Counted from the stretch's first letter, positions 8,974-17,944 are shown. The stretch: DNA of 64,000 nucleotides from JADFQT01 sp965216025 (GCA_965216025.1 CBDCEX010000012.1:1-64000); one strand, 5' to 3'. Translations and numbers: made by a program. Notes: generated by a model not told the origin, from the sequence alone.

Positions 8974-9384
8974 ATGAGCACTTCAAAGATTTGCAGAGAT
9001 TGGGGAGCTGAGGAATTGGAAGCCTCTAGGGGTTGGCGTTGTCACCAATGCGGGGGCGCCCTGCAACCACCTCTTCGAACATTTAAAAACAAAACAAGCT
9101 TTCTTGACCGCTTGTCAGATGCCTCTGGCGACGTCCTTGACGCTGACGACAAATACTTCAAGTACGTCTTCATCAGTGGCTATGGCGGCGCCATTATCGG
9201 CGCCATCATCGGCGCCATCATCTTCGGCAAACCTGGCGCCGGTGTCGGAGCCCTCATCCGCGGCTGTTGACGGCCGCGGAGGCATCATCGGCGTCTTTTT
9301 ACGCGGCATCATCGGCGCTATCCTTGGCTTTTTCGCTAGTGCTATAGTCGGTAGTGCCATCTTCGGTGTGCCTGCCGTCGGTGG
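8974..9384 (+). pseudogene. Small glycine-zipper membrane protein, frameshifted
   Basis: From ATG 8974 the product begins with a Cys/Trp motif resembling a zinc ribbon (CRDWG..WRCHQCGG), then a charged linker, then a Gly-zipper membrane segment GAIIGAIIGAIIFG encoded by three 12-bp repeats (9187-9222). The frame ends at 9268-9270, but the overlapping frame continues as GGIIGVFLRGIIGAILGFF and a further hydrophobic segment to 9388. A single indel near 9260 therefore splits a protein with two glycine-zipper hairpins. Its function is unknown. The end of the second frame runs directly into the truncated NDH-2 gene. Confidence 0.5.
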
Positions 9385-10398
9385 GTGAACCTGAGCCTTC
9401 CTGGCCTGGCAGAACATTCTTTCACGATGAAATCTCTGGAAGACGCCACCAGGTTGCGTAACCAGGTCATTGGTTTGCTTGAGCATGCCGACGTGGAACC
9501 CAATGAGGAAGAACGGCGTCGCCAGCTTACCTTCGTCGTGGTTGGAGGTGGTTTTGCGGGCACTGAAACCATCGCCGAGCTGTTCGATCTGGCGCACGGT
9601 GTGTTGCGCTACTATCCCAATATCCAGTCAAAGGAGCTTCGGTTCGTGCTGATGCACCCACAGGACCGGATTTTGCCCGAGCTCAGCGCCCAGCTGGGGG
9701 ACTACGCGCTGCGGAAGCTGCAAGCCCGGGGTATCGAATTCATGCTGGACACCCGGGTCGCCGGAGCCGCTCCCGGCGCGGTGCTTCTTAGTGATGGCGA
9801 CTCGGTGCCGACCCACACCCTGGTCTGGACGGCGGGTAACCAACCCAATCCACTATTAAAGACCTTGCCTTGCGAAAGGAACCGGGCTGGAGCAGTAGTG
9901 GTCAACAGCGCGCTGCAAGTGGAGGGACTAACCAACGTCTGGGCGGTGGGAGACTGTGCACAGATTCCCGACATTAGCAACGAAGGCCAGTCGCAGCCGC
10001 CTACGGCGCAACATGCGCTGCGGGAAGGCAAGACAGTGGCCGAGAACATCGCGGCAACCATACGGGGTAAGCCGATCAAGCAATTCCGCTTCCGCGCCAT
10101 CGGCGTGCTGGTTGGTCTGGGACACCATACCGCAGCGGCTGAAATACGCGGCTGGCGGTTTTCTGGGCTACTGGCCTGGTTCATGTGGCGCACTATCTAT
10201 TTCAGCAAGCTGCCCGGTATGGAGAAGAAGGTGCGGGTGGCCCTCGACTGGACTATTGATCTCTTCTTCCCCCGCGACATCGCGCTGACCTCCTCCGCCG
10301 ACCGGTCGATTCTGCCCCATAGTACAACGACCATCCAAGAACCCGGTGTTTCTCAGGAACAGCCTGAGCCTGAGGTTGTAAAGGAGCGCGTGTCATGA
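9385..10398 (+). pseudogene. Type II NADH dehydrogenase, 5'-truncated
   Basis: The frame begins at GLAEHSFTMKSLEDATRLRN, which in NDH-2 proteins lies about 110 residues from the N-terminus. It then has the NADH-binding Rossmann motif VVVGGGFAGTETIAEL, the WTAG motif, the C-terminal FAD-contact motif VWAVGDCAQIP and the membrane-anchor helix FRAIGVLVGLG..FMWRTIYFSKLPG. The N-terminal FAD-binding GGGFGG segment is missing, so the enzyme should not bind its flavin. A GTG at 9385 could start translation, but the junction with the glycine-zipper gene looks like a deletion scar. It overlaps the next gene by four bases (GTGTCATGA), as in a coupled operon. Confidence 0.85.
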
Positions 10399-11910
10399 AA
10401 TGGTCTGAAGTTTGGCGGACTGGACTGCTGCCGGGCGCGCTGGCTGGACTAGTGGGCGGCCTGATATTTGGGCTCACCATGGCTGAGATGGGTCTGCTGC
10501 CCACGATCGCTCTAATAATAGGCCCGGCCACTGAAATAACTGCGGCTGGGGTCGGGTTCATTCTGTTGCTGGTTGCCGGCGCCGCACTTGGTGCGGGCTT
10601 TGGCACCCTGGTGTGGTATCAGCGGCCCGGCGCTGGAGAGACGCTCTTTTGGGGTATGGTGTACGGTGCCTTTTGGTGGTATTTAGGTCCCCTGACCTTG
10701 CTGCCCCTACTGCAGGGCGATGGCCTGACCTGGGATGTCGCCTCGGCGCAGGCGGCGTTTCCCTATTTGCTAGGATTGGTGCTGTATGGTGGCGCCACTG
10801 GTTTGGCCCTGGTTTTACTCCGGTGGTGGCGTCGTGAACTAGCTGGAACACTGCATGCCAGTGGCGGCGCTCTCTGGCGGGGCGGACTGGCCGGGCTGCT
10901 GGGCTTCTGGGCTTCTGGGAGCAGCGTTGAGCGCGCAGGACCAACTGCTGGTCTCCACAGCCATGCCAACCGGCGGTCCCCAACTCGCTGCCTGGCTGGT
11001 TACCCTGGTCATTGGCTTGCTGGCTGGTTTGGGCTTCGCCATGCTTTATCCCCGTCCGACCGACGGTGCCGGTGCTGGCCTGCCCTGGTCGCTGGATGAG
11101 GTCCGGGTCTCCTTCACCACCCTGCCCGGCTACCTTCTTTTCGGCGCTGCCCTAGCTTTGTTTTACCAGTGGCTGGGTGCCCTGGTGCATTTACTTTTCT
11201 CCGACTACGTTGGAGGTAGCGAGGAAGAGGGCGTAGGCACCCAGGGGTTGCGCATTGTGGGTCAAATTATGCTGGCTGGGCTGGTGGGCAGCTTGCTGTT
11301 CAGCCTGGTCATGCTTCAGATCGGCTTCCTCCCCAACGTTGCCAACCTGATCGGTGCAACCTCAGCAGTGGCGGGTTTCTTTGTCCATCTGGGAATCGCC
11401 GTACTCATTGGCACGAGCTACGGGGTGCTCTTCCGCCGCCAGAGCTACGACGTTGGCTCTGCCCTTGGCTGGGGTGTGTCCTACGGTTTCTTCTGGTCGA
11501 TTCTGGGGCCCTTGACCCTGATGCCGGTCATCCTTGGTACGGCGCCCCAGTGGACGGTGGAAGCGGTGGCAACGACTTTCCCCAATTTGATCGGCCACCT
11601 GGCATATGGGGCTGGCCTGGGGGTCATCTTCTACCTTTTGGAGGCACGCTACAGTCCGTGGTGGATTCCTCGGAGGCAGGCGGAGGTGGTGCGGGTGGCA
11701 CACCAAAAGGAGCAGGTACTAACTTCGGCGCCGGCCTTGTGGACCCTATTGATAGCTACTGGACAGTTAGAACGATGGGGAAGCAGTATCAGTTCTACGG
11801 CATGTCATCGGCCGCAGCGTTGGATTCACCGTTATTCGAGAATAATTCGGGGTGATACTAGCCGAGGCATCCGGTGCGGTGCGGCAGAACTGGCTCCATT
11901 ATCTGTGTGA
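10395..11910 (+). pseudogene. Multi-pass membrane protein with three internal repeats, frameshifted
   Basis: Two frames (10395 to about 10900 and about 10855 to 11910) make one protein of roughly 480 residues. It contains repeated units with the pattern MAEMGLLPTIALIIG..GFILLLVAGAALGAGFG, later LQIGFLPNVANLIGATS..GFFVHLGIAVLIGTSYG, and each is followed by WGMVYGAFWWYLGPLTLLP-like helices. About twelve membrane segments are visible. I do not know the family; repeat-containing membrane proteins of this kind next to NDH-2 suggest a respiratory or transport role, but that is a guess. The frameshift lies beside a local tandem duplication GGGCTTCTGGGCTTCTGGG at 10904-10922. The last 55 codons look unrelated, so the C-terminus is also altered. 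Confidence 0.6.
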
Positions 11911-12101
11911 GATGTTGGGCCTGGCGGGCTTCCTGCTGGTAGCCGGAGCGGCGGTCTCGGTATTCTTTGCGGAAATCAGCATAACCTTTGCCATGATGCT
12001 ATGGGCGCTGAGATCCACCAACAGCAAACGTTTCGCGCTGTACCCGGGCTTTCTGGCAGGTGCCCTGCTGGCGAAGGCAGTCTACCGTTGGCCGGAAAGG
12101 T
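11852..12101 (+). pseudogene. MIP-family (aquaporin-like) channel relic
   Basis: The 84-codon frame begins EASGAVRQNWLHYLCEMLGL, resembling the first helix of bacterial MIP channels (RQHWPEYLMEAAGL type). It then jumps to EISITFAMMLWALRSTNSKR and ALYPGFLAGALLA, which resemble the second-half helices. Both NPA loops are missing, so an internal deletion removed the pore centre. The IS66 copy follows directly and probably cut off the rest. Recognition is by pattern memory only, so the family call is moderate. Confidence 0.5.
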
Positions 12102-13527
12102 AACTGTTCAGACTTGATGAGGTGAATTGGCTCAAAACCGTTGGAAAAACGCTGGCATGGCCGGGGGAGTTGTGGCATACCAGGGAGGTGGACACTGAAC
12201 TAGACCTGAACGCGGCGAGTCGCGAAACTCTGCTGGAGATAATTGCCGGCCAGCGGGCAGTCATTGCCGATTTGCAAAGGCGGATTGGGGTTCTGGAATC
12301 CCGTCCCAACCGGCGCGGGTCGTCGGGGATGCCGGGTAATCAGCCGCACTCCAGCCGGCAAGCGCCGGAGAAAAAGGAGCCCAGAAAGCTGCGCCGCCAT
12401 GGCTTCGCCCGCCAGCGCATGACTCCTACCCGGCGGGTGGAGCATGCCGTGGCGGTCTGTCCCGACTGCGGGACTCACCTGAACGGCGGATGGGTACAGC
12501 GAACTCGGGAAGTCATTGAGCTACCGGTGGCTCCGGTAGAAGTGACCGAGCACGCCCTGGTAGCCCGCATCTGTCCGGTATGCCAGCGGCGCCGGCTGCC
12601 CAAAGAGGCCCTGCAGGGGGTGGTTCTGGGCCAGCAGCGCCTGGGGGTCAATCTGGTAAGCCTGATGGTGACCCTGCGGGAGGAGGGACGGTTGCCCATA
12701 AGAATCATCCAATGGTACCTGGAGACCGTCCATCAGTTGCACCTGAGTGTTGGTGCCATCGTCCAGGCCGTCCATGGAGTAGCCCGTCAGGCTGAGACGG
12801 CGGTGCGAGAGGTGCTCGAGCAAGTCCGCGCCAGTCCCGTGGTGCAGGGCGACGAAACCGGCTGGCGCCAGGACGGGAGCAACGGCTATGTTTGGACCTT
12901 CAGCACTCCCAGCGAACGATACTTCCTGCGTCGGGGTCGGGATAAGGGGGTGGTGGATGAGGTGCTGGATTCCTCCTTCAGCGGAGTGTTGGTCAGTGAT
13001 TTCTACGCCGCCTATAACCACTACCCGGGCCTGAAGCAACGGTGCTGGGCTCATCTGCTGCGGGATATCCATGACCTGAAAGGGTTGTACCCAGAAGACG
13101 CTGGGCTGGCTCAGTGGGCCAAGGCGGTTCACCAGGTCTACACGGAGGCCAAGGGCTCGGTCCTTCCCCGAGCCCAGCCAGGCCATCGCACCCAGCTAAT
13201 GCTGGAGGAGAAACTAATGGTCTTGGCGCGGCCTTTCCTTAAAGATCCCCTGGCGGTTCAGGCCAAGCTCTGCCGGCGCATGGAACGGTTCATCAAGGAA
13301 CTGTTTGTCTTCGTGTCGGACCCAGCCGTGCCCTCAGACAACAACGCCGCCGAGCGGAGCCTGCGGCATCTGGTAACCAGTCGCAAGATCAGCGGCGGCA
13401 CCCGCTCAGGGCAGGGCACCGACAGCAAGATGACCTTGGCATCCCTCTTTGGCACCTGGCGGGCTAGAGGTCTCAATCCCCTCCTGGAATGCCGCCGGTT
13501 GCTCGCTTCCCCTCAAAGAACAGTTTC
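12102..13527 (+). mobile_element. IS66-family element, copy A
   Basis: The 5' end is AACTGTTCAGACTTGATGAGG and the 3' end is GAACAGTTTC, giving a short inverted repeat. The element holds a single transposase gene and no tnpA/tnpB, as in the ISBst12-like subgroup. The 3' end has lost a few bases compared with copies B and C, which removes the normal stop codon. It is followed by a 10-bp spacer AGAAGAAGGT and the 100-bp derivative. Confidence 0.85.
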
Positions 13528-13561
13528 AGAAGAAGGTAACTGTTCAGACTTGATGAGGTGA
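12122..13561 (+). CDS. IS66-family transposase, copy A (stop-codon readthrough tail)
   Basis: The product is the DDE transposase TnpC of IS66: an N-terminal coiled coil (RETLLEIIAGQRAVIADLQRRI), a zinc-finger-like CPDCGTHLNGG..CPVCQ region (about residues 118-160), the catalytic VVQGDETGWR (about 240-250), VSDFYAAYNH (about 295), and the C-terminal PSDNNAAERSLRHLV with the catalytic Glu. The start is a GTG at 12122. The frame does not end at SPQ as in copies B and C; a small deletion in the 3' end of the element carries it 13 codons further into the spacer and the mini element, stopping at 13561. Confidence 0.9.
   Translation: MNWLKTVGKTLAWPGELWHTREVDTELDLNAASRETLLEIIAGQRAVIADLQRRIGVLESRPNRRGSSGMPGNQPHSSRQAPEKKEPRKLRRHGFARQRMTPTRRVEHAVAVCPDCGTHLNGGWVQRTREVIELPVAPVEVTEHALVARICPVCQRRRLPKEALQGVVLGQQRLGVNLVSLMVTLREEGRLPIRIIQWYLETVHQLHLSVGAIVQAVHGVARQAETAVREVLEQVRASPVVQGDETGWRQDGSNGYVWTFSTPSERYFLRRGRDKGVVDEVLDSSFSGVLVSDFYAAYNHYPGLKQRCWAHLLRDIHDLKGLYPEDAGLAQWAKAVHQVYTEAKGSVLPRAQPGHRTQLMLEEKLMVLARPFLKDPLAVQAKLCRRMERFIKELFVFVSDPAVPSDNNAAERSLRHLVTSRKISGGTRSGQGTDSKMTLASLFGTWRARGLNPLLECRRLLASPQRTVSEEGNCSDLMR
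13528..13537 (+). repeat. 10-bp spacer direct repeat (AGAAGAAGGT)
   Basis: The same ten bases stand between copy A and the mini element (13528-13537) and between the mini element and copy B (13638-13647). The length equals the direct repeat around copy C, so it looks like a shared target duplication. Confidence 0.8.
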
Positions 13562-13637
13562 ATTGGCTCAAAGCCGTTGGAAAAATCCCCTCCTGGAATG
13601 CCGCCGGTTCTGCTTCCCCTCAAATCTGAACAGTTTC
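13538..13637 (+). mobile_element. 100-bp internally deleted IS66 derivative
   Basis: The first ~48 bases match the left end of the full copies (AACTGTTCAGACTTGATGAGG to GTTGGAAAAA) and the rest matches their right end (TCCCCTCCTGGAATGCCGCC to GAACAGTTTC). About 1.33 kb of transposase gene is missing. Both termini are present, so a transposase could in principle act on it in trans, as with MITEs. Confidence 0.9.
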
Positions 13638-13647
13638 AGAAGAAGGT

Positions 13648-15076
13648 AACTGTTCAGACTTGATGAGGTGAATTGGCTCAAAGCCGTTGGAAAAACGCTG
13701 GCATGGCCGGGGGAGTTGTGGCATACCAGGGAGGTGGACACTGAACTAGACCTGAACGCGGCGAGTCGCGAAACTCTGCTGGAGATAATTGCCGGCCAGC
13801 GGGCAGTCATTGCCGATTTGCAAAGGCGGATTGGGGTTCTGGAATCCCGTCCCAACCGGCGCGGGTCGTCGGGGATGCCGGGTAATCAGCCGCACTCCAG
13901 CCGGCAAGCGCCGGAGAAAAAGGAGCCCAGAAAGCCGCGCCGCCATGGCTTCGCCCGCCAGCGCATGACTCCTACCCAGCGGGTGGAGCATGCCGTGGCG
14001 GTCTGTCCCGACTGCGGGACTCACCTGAACGGCGGATGGGTACAGCGAACTCGGGAAGTCATTGAGCTACCGGTGGCTCCGGTAGAAGTGACCGAGCACG
14101 CCCTGGTAGCCCGCATCTGTCCGGTATGCCAGCGGCGCCGGTTGCCCAAAGAGGCCCTGCAGGGGGTGGTTCTGGGCCAGCAGCGCCTGGGGGTCAATCT
14201 GGTAAGCCTGATGGTGACCCTGCGGGAGGAGGGACGGTTGCCCATAAGAATCATCCAATGGTACCTGGAGACCGTCCATCAGTTGCACCTGAGTGTTGGT
14301 GCCATCGTCCAGGCCGTCCATGGAGTAGCCCGTCAGGCTGAGACGGCGGTGCGAGAGGTGCTCGAGCAAGTCCGCGCCAGTCCCGTGGTGCAGGGCGACG
14401 AAACCGGCTGGCGCCAGGACGGGAGCAACGGCTATGTTTGGACCTTCAGCACTCCCAGCGAACGATACTTCCTGCGTCGGGGTCGGGATAAGGGGGTGGT
14501 GGATGAGGTGCTGGATTCCTCCTTCAGCGGAGTGTTGGTCAGTGATTTCTACGCCGCCTATAACCACTACCCGGGCCTGAAGCAACGGTGCTGGGCTCAT
14601 CTGCTGCGGGATATCCATGACCTGAAAGGGTTGTACCCAGAAGACGCTGGGCTGGCTCAGTGGGCCGAGGCGGTTCACCAGGTCTACACGGAGGCCAAGG
14701 CCTCGGTCCTTCCCCGAGCCCAGCCAGGCCATCGCACCCAGCTAATGCTGGAGGAGAAACTAATGGTCTTGGCGCGGCCTTTCCTTAAAGATCCCCTGGC
14801 GGTTCAGGCCAAGCTCTGCCGGCGCATGGAACGGTTCATCAAGGAACTGTTTGTCTTCGTGTCGGACCCAGCCGTGCCCTCAGACAACAACGCCGCCGAG
14901 CGGAGCCTGCGGCATCTGGTAACCAGTCGCAAGATCAGCGGCGGCACCCGCTCAGGGCAGGGCACCGACAGCAAGATGACCTTGGCATCCCTCTTTGGCA
15001 CCTGGCGGGCCAGAGGTCTCAATCCCCTCCTGGAATGCCGCCGGTTGCTCGCTTCCCCTCAACTCTGAACAGTTTC
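13648..15076 (+). mobile_element. IS66-family element, copy B
   Basis: A complete 1429-bp copy, same length as copy C, from AACTGTTCAGAC to CTGAACAGTTTC. It lies third in the tandem A - mini - B. Its right flank (CCAATCCGGT) differs from the spacer and contains the end of an IS630-type sequence at 15101. Confidence 0.9.
13668..15068 (+). CDS. IS66-family transposase, copy B
   Basis: The 466-residue product is nearly identical to copy A and copy C, with all catalytic motifs (GDETGW, VSDFYAAYNH, DNNAAERSLRHLV) and the normal end RRLLASPQL. Start is GTG 13668, 20 bases from the element end. I see no lesion; with copy C it is a candidate source of active transposase. Confidence 0.92.
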   Translation: MNWLKAVGKTLAWPGELWHTREVDTELDLNAASRETLLEIIAGQRAVIADLQRRIGVLESRPNRRGSSGMPGNQPHSSRQAPEKKEPRKPRRHGFARQRMTPTQRVEHAVAVCPDCGTHLNGGWVQRTREVIELPVAPVEVTEHALVARICPVCQRRRLPKEALQGVVLGQQRLGVNLVSLMVTLREEGRLPIRIIQWYLETVHQLHLSVGAIVQAVHGVARQAETAVREVLEQVRASPVVQGDETGWRQDGSNGYVWTFSTPSERYFLRRGRDKGVVDEVLDSSFSGVLVSDFYAAYNHYPGLKQRCWAHLLRDIHDLKGLYPEDAGLAQWAEAVHQVYTEAKASVLPRAQPGHRTQLMLEEKLMVLARPFLKDPLAVQAKLCRRMERFIKELFVFVSDPAVPSDNNAAERSLRHLVTSRKISGGTRSGQGTDSKMTLASLFGTWRARGLNPLLECRRLLASPQL

Positions 15077-15100
15077 CCAATCCGGTGTCGATGTAGATTC

Positions 15101-15119
15101 CACTTTGGCTTTGGTTTAG
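15101..15119 (+). repeat. Solo IS630-type terminus
   Basis: CACTTTGGCTTTGGTTTAG matches the right end of the IS630 at 46.7 kb and of the MITE at 8.3 kb; the bases before it (GATGTAGATTC) resemble the MITE interior. The rest of that element is missing; IS66 copy B ends 25 bases to the left. Confidence 0.6.
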
Positions 15120-15212
15120 TTTCGTCATGATGATTACTATTTTAAACAAATTTAAGAACGATAATAAGACGCGATTGCCCTGGACAGGCGACAAGACGAA
15201 GGGTAGAGATAG

Positions 15213-16331
15213 ATGGGGCGTAAAAGCGGATACATCATAGCCATAGGGTTGGGCATGCTGGTGGTAGCGGCGTTATTCATGCCTCAGATACGGCAATTCT
15301 GGCATAACCTGAGGGCCGAAGGGGTGGAGGTTCCACTGGCTGCGGGCAATGCAACCGCTTCGCCGGGAGAGACCTTAAACCTGGAAATAATTACTATATT
15401 GGGGAAAGACGGAATTCCAGCCATCCTGGACCCCCAGTTTCTCTCCGGTGCGGAAGCATCGGAGCAGATGGTCGATTCAGAGCGGGTGCTGGGAGTCTCC
15501 ATCAACGGGGACCACCGGGCCTACCCGCTGAACCAGCTGAGCCGCCATGAAATAGTCAACGACCAGGTAGGTGGCGTGCCGGTGGCGGTGACCTGGTGAC
15601 CCCTCTGCTTCACGGGCATTGTATATGCCCGAGAGCTGGAGGGCCGGAACCACACCTTTGGGGTTTCCGGCAAGCTGATAATGAACGCTCTGGTGATGTA
15701 CGACCATCAAACCGACACCCTATGGAGCCAGTTTCTCAGCCGGGGGGTAAAAGGGCCGCTGGCGGGAGCGCGGCTGGAAATTGTTCCTTCGATCCAAACC
15801 ACCTGGGACCAGTGGCTGGGGCTGCATCCGGAAACGCTGGTGCTGGATAAAAGGGGTGGCTACCAGCATGACAGCTACGAGAGCTACTATCGGGGAGGCT
15901 CCGCCGGAATCCTGGGCGAAGCAAATCAGGACGGCCGCCTACCGGCCAAGGAACTGGTGATAGGCATAGACCTGGAGGGCTCAGCCAAGGCGTACCCCTT
16001 CCATGTCATTGCAACGGAGCGGGTGATTAACGACGCCTTCCGGGGAGAGGCCGTAGTGGTGACCTTCGAGCCCATTTCGGAGACCGGTGCGGTCTTCAGG
16101 AGCCAGGTTGATACCCAGTCTTTGACCTTTCACACCCTGCCCGATGCCGGCGACGGGATAATGCTGATGCAGGACCAGCAAACCGGCAGCACCTGGCAGG
16201 CGGTTACCGGCCGGGCGATCGACGGCCCTCTGGCCGGAGCAGCGCTGCGGCGCTTGCCGTCCCATTATTCTTTCTGGTTCGCCTGGAGTGATTTTCATCC
16301 GGACACGGAGTTATTCGAGGCCATGCCATAA
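15213..16331 (+). CDS. DUF3179 protein with in-frame TGA at CxxC (candidate selenoprotein)
   Basis: The product is a 372-codon DUF3179 protein: an N-terminal signal anchor (GYIIAIGLGMLVVAALFMP), the first repeat with DRAYPL-like HRAYPLNQLSRHEIVNDQVGG, and a second repeat with KAYPFHVIATERVINDAFRG. The domain's conserved motif VTYCPLC is here VTW-TGA-PLCFTGIVYARE: the TGA at 15597-15599 replaces the first Cys. Both sides are in the same frame with no other lesion, and the downstream part keeps the family motifs to the natural end. A strong hairpin starts at 15601. Either the TGA is read as selenocysteine (a UxxC redox pair) or this is a single nonsense change. DUF3179 function is not established; the CxxC suggests metal or redox chemistry outside the membrane. 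Confidence 0.8.
15601..15643 (+). promoter_or_regulatory. Hairpin next to in-frame TGA, SECIS-like
   Basis: Bases 15601-15618 pair with 15626-15643: 16 of 18 positions pair (two G-U), with only a C-C and an A-A mismatch. The loop narrows to TGTAT (15620-15624) if an extra U-A pair closes. The loop starts 20 bases after the TGA and has a G in its second position, within the published limits for bacterial SECIS elements as I recall them. The bases are also coding, as bacterial SECIS elements are. Confidence 0.55.
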
Positions 16332-16397
16332 AGGCCGGACACGGAATTATTCCCGGACCAAAAAAATCCCCGGCCAGGCCATGAAGGGGCTCCCCGG

Positions 16398-17297
16398 CTA
16401 TTGGCCGCCCTTTTTCACTTCCACGTGGGCCAGCTTCTCCACGAAGTGCAGGATGGCGGAATGGTCCGCATCCTGGTCTCCGTCGTTGACCAGCGAGCCC
16501 AGCATTTGCTGCACCAAAGCGGTCACCGGCAGCGGGACATTCAGCTCCTGGGCCGTCTGCAGCACGTTCCGCAGGTCCTTCTGGTGTAACCTGATGCGGA
16601 AACCGGCGCGGAAGTTTCGCTCCAGCATCATAGGACCCTTCGCTTCCATGACGGCGCTGCCGGCCAGCCCGCCTCGAATGGCATTGAAAACCCGCTCCGG
16701 GTCCACGCCGCCCTTCTGCGCCAGAACCAGGGCTTCACTGAGTGCCTCTATGTTCGCGGCTACGATGATCTGATTGGCCAGCTTGGTGATGTTGCCGGCG
16801 CCCACGTCGCCGGTCAATACCACATTGGAGCCCATGACCTTCAGCAGATCGCCGCACTGATCGAAAACTTCCTGCTTGCCGCCAACCATGATGGCCAGGG
16901 CGGCGTTGATCGCGCCGGGCTCACCTCCGCTTACGGGAGCATCCAGGAACTCCACCGACTTTTTGGAGCATTCCGCTGCGATCTTCTGGGACATGGAGGG
17001 CGCAATGGAGCTCATGTCGATGATTATGGCTCCGGGACGGGCTCCTTCCAACACCCCGCCGGGACCCAGGATAGCCCTATCCGAGTCCGCTGAATCGGGC
17101 AACATGGTGATGACCTTGCCGGTAGCCGCCGCCACCTCCTGGGATGAGGAGACGGCGGTGGCCCCGGCGATGCCCAGCTCTTCCACAGCCTCGCCGACGA
17201 TGTCGTAGACGGTCAATTCATAGCCGGCCTGGATCAAGTTGCGGGCCATGGGCTTGCCCATTATGCCCAGCCCAATAAATCCTATCTGCTCTGCCAT
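16398..17297 (-). CDS. 3-hydroxyisobutyrate / tartronate semialdehyde reductase family dehydrogenase
   Basis: This 299-residue NAD(P)-dependent beta-hydroxyacid dehydrogenase has the Rossmann motif GFIGLGIMGKPMA (7-19), the substrate-binding DAPVSGG (119-125) and the catalytic Lys of GNITKLANQ (Lys172). Those features fit tartronate semialdehyde reductase (GarR/GlxR) and 3-hydroxyisobutyrate dehydrogenase, which cannot be told apart from motifs alone; the VSGGEPGAINAAL stretch is slightly more GarR-like. The reaction is reversible reduction of a 2- or 3-oxo acid semialdehyde. Length and termini are normal. It converges with the DUF3179 gene, 66 bases apart. The glycolate/D-lactate-type flavoprotein at 33 kb would be a plausible partner in C2/C3 acid use. 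Confidence 0.88.
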   Translation of the reverse strand: MAEQIGFIGLGIMGKPMARNLIQAGYELTVYDIVGEAVEELGIAGATAVSSSQEVAAATGKVITMLPDSADSDRAILGPGGVLEGARPGAIIIDMSSIAPSMSQKIAAECSKKSVEFLDAPVSGGEPGAINAALAIMVGGKQEVFDQCGDLLKVMGSNVVLTGDVGAGNITKLANQIIVAANIEALSEALVLAQKGGVDPERVFNAIRGGLAGSAVMEAKGPMMLERNFRAGFRIRLHQKDLRNVLQTAQELNVPLPVTALVQQMLGSLVNDGDQDADHSAILHFVEKLAHVEVKKGGQ

Positions 17298-17431
17298 TCT
17301 CCCATCTCCTCAACCTGGCCGGTGTTCCGGTTTTTTAAACCCCGTCACCATATCACAGGATAATTGCAGTCACCACATTTTAGTGACCACATGGGGGCAG
17401 CAACTAGCCGGGATGGCCGCCGGGTTCTGAT

Positions 17432-17944
17432 TCAGCCCGGCTCCTGATTTAGCATGTAGATTCCGGGGAGTTGCCGGTAGCGCTGATCCAGATCCAGTCC
17501 ATAACCCACCAGGAAGCGGTCGGGGACCGTGAAACCAAGGTAGTCGATAACGGCGGGAACTCGCCGCCGTTCCGGTTTATCCAGCAGTACACAAAGCCTG
17601 ATTGAAGCCGGTTTCTTTTCCCGCAGATACTCTAGCGCGGCGGCGGTGGTCAACCCCGTGTCTACAATGTCCTCCACCAGCACCAGGTGCCGGTTCAGAA
17701 CCGCGTCTTCGGGCAAGCCGACCACTATTCTGGGAGCGCCAGAGCTTACCGTATTTCCACCGTAGCTGGAGAGCCGGAGGAATTCCACGCTAAGAACGGA
17801 GACCTGCATCCGCCTTACCAGATCCGCCAGGAAGATGAACCCGCCCTTGAGCACTCCCACCAAGACGGGCGGCCGGTCGGCGTAATCACGGTCCAACTCC
17901 CTGGCCAAGCGGCGGACGGCGTTGTCGATAGCTTCCGCGTCCAA
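17432..17944 (-). CDS. hpt: Hypoxanthine phosphoribosyltransferase
   Basis: It transfers the phosphoribosyl group of PRPP to hypoxanthine or guanine in purine salvage. Visible motifs are VLVGVLKGGFIFLADLVRR, the flexible-loop LSSYGGNTVSSG, the PRPP-binding VLVEDIVDTGLTTAA and VGYGLDLDQRYRQLPGIY near the C-terminus. With the TTG start at 17944 it is 170 residues, slightly shorter than usual; the frame is open upstream (PENLTLYLDAEAID) but without a standard start codon, so the true start is uncertain. It stands alone, same strand as the GarR-like gene, 135 bases upstream of it. Confidence 0.9.
   Translation of the reverse strand: MDAEAIDNAVRRLARELDRDYADRPPVLVGVLKGGFIFLADLVRRMQVSVLSVEFLRLSSYGGNTVSSGAPRIVVGLPEDAVLNRHLVLVEDIVDTGLTTAAALEYLREKKPASIRLCVLLDKPERRRVPAVIDYLGFTVPDRFLVGYGLDLDQRYRQLPGIYMLNQEPG

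Noticed and set aside
9115..9597. Minus-strand 160-codon frame over the glycine-zipper/NDH-2 junction
   Set aside because: It spans two unrelated plus-strand remnants and has no motif or ribosome-binding site.
12521..13186. Long minus-strand open frame of 221 codons opposite the IS66 transposase (also in copies B and C)
   Set aside because: It is present in all copies only because the transposase is; no start signal or family motif, and codon positions follow the sense gene.
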